From Acidobacteriota bacterium (GTDB taxonomy: Bacteria; Acidobacteriota; Aminicenantia; Aminicenantales; Saccharicenantaceae), in contig DMVN01000050.1 of the NCBI GenBank assembly GCA_003476685.1, forward strand, positions 1-6,308: a stretch of DNA of 6,308 bases, read 5' to 3'. The first letter of the stretch is position 1, and every line of letters starts with the position of its first letter. The notes under the pieces were generated by a model. It searched no databases and was not told the DNA's origin. It worked only from the letters and a program-made list of their open reading frames with translations. Of the stretch, positions 5,354 to 6,308 are shown in pieces. The translations under genes were made by a program, and so were the position numbers.

Positions 5354-5851
5354 ATGGAAACGGGAAAAATTTTGACTATAGAATATTTTCATGGGTCTAA
5401 GTTCGGGAACGGGGTCAGGGTGGCTGAAGAATTCAAAAGGTTGATGAGGGAGAAGGGCGTGGCGGTGAATATCCACCATGTCGGTGAAGCGAAACCGAAG
5501 GCTCTGCCGCCGGCCGACCTTTATATCTTCAGCTCACCGGGGCGGATGGGCAGACCCAGGGGTTGCGTGAGGCGATTCTTGAAGAAAATGAAACTCCCGG
5601 CCGGGACAAAATACGCCTTGTTAACCACAGAAGGTGCCCCACGACCGGATAAAAAGACCGGTCGCATGCCGACGGAAGAAGAGATAGCCAAATGGCAGAA
5701 GGTTCGGCCAAAGATGGACGAAATCCTTCAGGCTAAGGGGTTGGTCAAAGTTGCTGAGGAAAAGGTTTACGTGACCGGGATGAAGGGCCCCCTTGAGGAA
5801 GGCTGGCAGGCCAAAGTCGCCGCCTTCACCTCTCAGCTCCCGATTATTTAA
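5354..5851 (+). CDS. Small flavodoxin-fold protein, function unknown
   Basis: A 165-residue soluble protein with no signal peptide or membrane segment. It begins with a hydrophobic strand KILTIEYF and a glycine/serine loop HGSKFGNG (13-20), then helix VRVAEEFKRLMREKG and strand VAVNIHHVGEA. Next are PPADLYIFSSPGRMGRPRGCVRRFLKKM (52-79) and strand KYALLTTEGAP (86-96). This order of strands, loops and helices is that of flavodoxins: the first loop is the FMN-phosphate position, and SSPGRMGRP matches the flavodoxin 'D.iifGsPvy.g' segment. The loop is not the classical T/S-x-T-G-N-T, so FMN binding is not assured. Relatives include flavodoxin-domain reductases and HemG-like proteins, but a specific reaction cannot be assigned. 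A clear promoter and ribosome site suggest a separate transcript from the upstream ATPase gene. Identity as flavodoxin-fold is likely; role unknown. Confidence 0.75.
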   Translation: METGKILTIEYFHGSKFGNGVRVAEEFKRLMREKGVAVNIHHVGEAKPKALPPADLYIFSSPGRMGRPRGCVRRFLKKMKLPAGTKYALLTTEGAPRPDKKTGRMPTEEEIAKWQKVRPKMDEILQAKGLVKVAEEKVYVTGMKGPLEEGWQAKVAAFTSQLPII

Positions 5852-5885
5852 TGATATGTTGTCTTTTCGGTTGATTGAATATATC

Positions 5886-5935
5886 TGGGGCGCATTGTCT
5901 GAAGTGTAGGTAGGGTAATTTCGGCCCCATTTTTT
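5886..5935 (+). terminator. Possible rho-independent terminator of the flavodoxin-like gene
   Basis: TGGGGC (5886-5891) pairs with GCCCCA (5924-5929), followed directly by T6 (5930-5935). The GC-rich stem and T-run fit a terminator, but the 32-nt loop is long. It lies 34 bp after the stop codon. Confidence 0.45.
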
Positions 5936-6122
5936 CGGTCTCCGCCTGAACCCAAATGCAGCCGAACTCCGGCCTTTCTTGCTTATGCCAAAGTTGTGAC
6001 GTTGCGTTTTATGAAAGTCTTTATTTCTTATTGATCCGGATAAAACCTTCAAGAAGCTTTTAAGACCTCTTCGCGTCCTAAGGACTTTATTATCCATATT
6101 TGTTTCTTATTAACGACAGATG

Positions 6123-6151
6123 TTGAAAAACCTGCTGAATTTTGTTATAAA
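6123..6151 (+). promoter_or_regulatory. Promoter of the tRNA-Asn gene
   Basis: TTGAAA (6123-6128), a 17-bp spacer and TATAAA (6146-6151) make a near-consensus sigma-70 promoter. The predicted start, near 6158, leaves only a short leader before the mature tRNA 5' end at 6164. Confidence 0.7.
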
Positions 6152-6163
6152 TAGAGAGCCTGC

Positions 6164-6198
6164 TCCTCGGTAGCTCAATCGGCAGAGCGGGTGGCTGT
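6164..6198 (+). tRNA. tRNA-Asn(GUU), 5' half only, interrupted in the anticodon
   Basis: TCCTCGG (6164-6170) is the 5' acceptor strand. T8-A9 follow, then D-stem GCTC (6173-6176), D-loop AATCGGCA and GAGC (6185-6188), G26, and anticodon-stem strand GGTGG (6190-6194). Then come C32 T33 and the first two anticodon bases G34 T35 (6197-6198). The next bases do not continue the tRNA (TAACCACC would be expected) but begin a group I intron. U at position 1 and the overall sequence match bacterial tRNA-Asn, so the missing base 36 is expected to be U. Asp, His and Tyr (GUN) are formally possible but fit worse. The 3' exon is beyond the window end. Being split, it would be missed by ordinary tRNA scanners. 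Confidence 0.82.
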
Positions 6199-6308
6199 GG
6201 CTATCGCAGCTTCCACGGGAAACCGTGGTTGAAAAACCGGGTGAATTCAGGGAAGCCTGCCCTCCGCCGGTGGCGGAGAATGGTAACCCTGAGCCAAGCC
6301 CTGAGCAA
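6199..6308 (+). ncRNA. Group I self-splicing intron, 5' part, inserted in tRNA-Asn
   Basis: The element would excise itself from the tRNA precursor by guanosine-initiated transesterification. Visible parts, in order, are as follows. P1: the exon end GGCTGT (6193-6198) pairs with internal guide GCAGCT (6206-6211), leaving the diagnostic U.G pair at the 5' splice site. P2: CCACGG (6213-6218) pairs with CCGTGG (6223-6228), capped by a GAAA tetraloop. P/Q core: TCAGGG (6247-6252) pairs with CCCTGA (6287-6292) as P4, with joining AA on both sides. P5: GCC (6255-6257) pairs with GGT (6282-6284), extended by CTCCGCC/GGCGGAG (6262-6268/6272-6278). The strings GAATTCAGGGAA and CCCTGAGCCAAGCC match the conserved P and Q elements of bacterial tRNA introns. 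P6-P9, the G-binding site and the 3' splice site are outside the window. Whether it encodes a homing endonuclease cannot be seen. Confidence 0.85.

Larger units (their letters stand above)
5852..6163. other. Intergenic region before the tRNA gene
   Basis: Contains the possible terminator at 5886-5935, an odd palindrome GTCCT-A-AGGAC (6075-6085) and the tRNA promoter at 6123-6151. The minus-strand frame at 5621-6097 runs antisense into the flavodoxin-like gene and shows no protein features. No gene is called. Confidence 0.6.

Noticed and set aside
5621..6097. 158-residue minus-strand frame running antisense into the flavodoxin-like gene
   Set aside because: It has no recognisable domain, covers a probable terminator, and half of it is the shadow of a supported gene.

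Overview
This is bacterial chromosomal DNA with compact, fairly GC-rich genes separated by conspicuously AT-rich spacers. All supported genes lie on the + strand. They include a dnaK-dnaJ-hspR chaperone cluster, a short primary-type sigma-70 factor, and a DnaC/DnaI-type helicase-loader ATPase. A MerR-type HspR repressor, a ~280-residue sigma factor without region 1.1, and a VKFISYAVWWIRQAI-type region 2 argue against Gammaproteobacteria and classical Firmicutes. They suggest a deep-branching or poorly cultured phylum (an Acidobacteriota/Aminicenantes-like lineage is a guess only).

Layout. 1-809: 3' part of dnaK (linker, substrate-binding domain, lid, acidic tail). 810-1017: spacer with a degenerate 7-nt tandem repeat and a strong bulged hairpin. 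1018-2148: dnaJ. 2219-2665: hspR-like MerR regulator, followed at once by a rho-independent terminator. 2666-3418: about 750 bp with no credible gene, holding tandem and direct repeats, a perfect inverted repeat and an 86% pyrimidine tract. 3419-4264: sigma factor, overlapping by 4 nt a helicase-loader-like ATPase (4261-5007) that starts with TTG. 5008-5353: spacer with three CCCTTAAA repeats at exact 13-nt period, three CCGG-centred palindromes and a good sigma-70-type promoter. 5354-5851: small flavodoxin-fold protein and a possible terminator. 5852-6163: spacer ending in a good promoter.

The most interesting element is at the right edge. Positions 6164-6198 are the 5' half of a tRNA, most likely tRNA-Asn(GUU), ending inside the anticodon. 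From 6199 to the window end the sequence folds as the 5' part of a self-splicing group I intron, with P1, P2, P4 and P5 all recognisable. The intron core and the 3' tRNA half lie beyond the window.

How the parts work together: DnaK and DnaJ form the Hsp70 folding machine, and HspR, which in known cases uses DnaK as co-repressor, closes the feedback loop. The sigma factor and the ATPase form a second, translationally coupled unit joining transcription initiation with probable replication initiation. The flavodoxin-like gene and the intron-split tRNA each appear to be separate transcription units.
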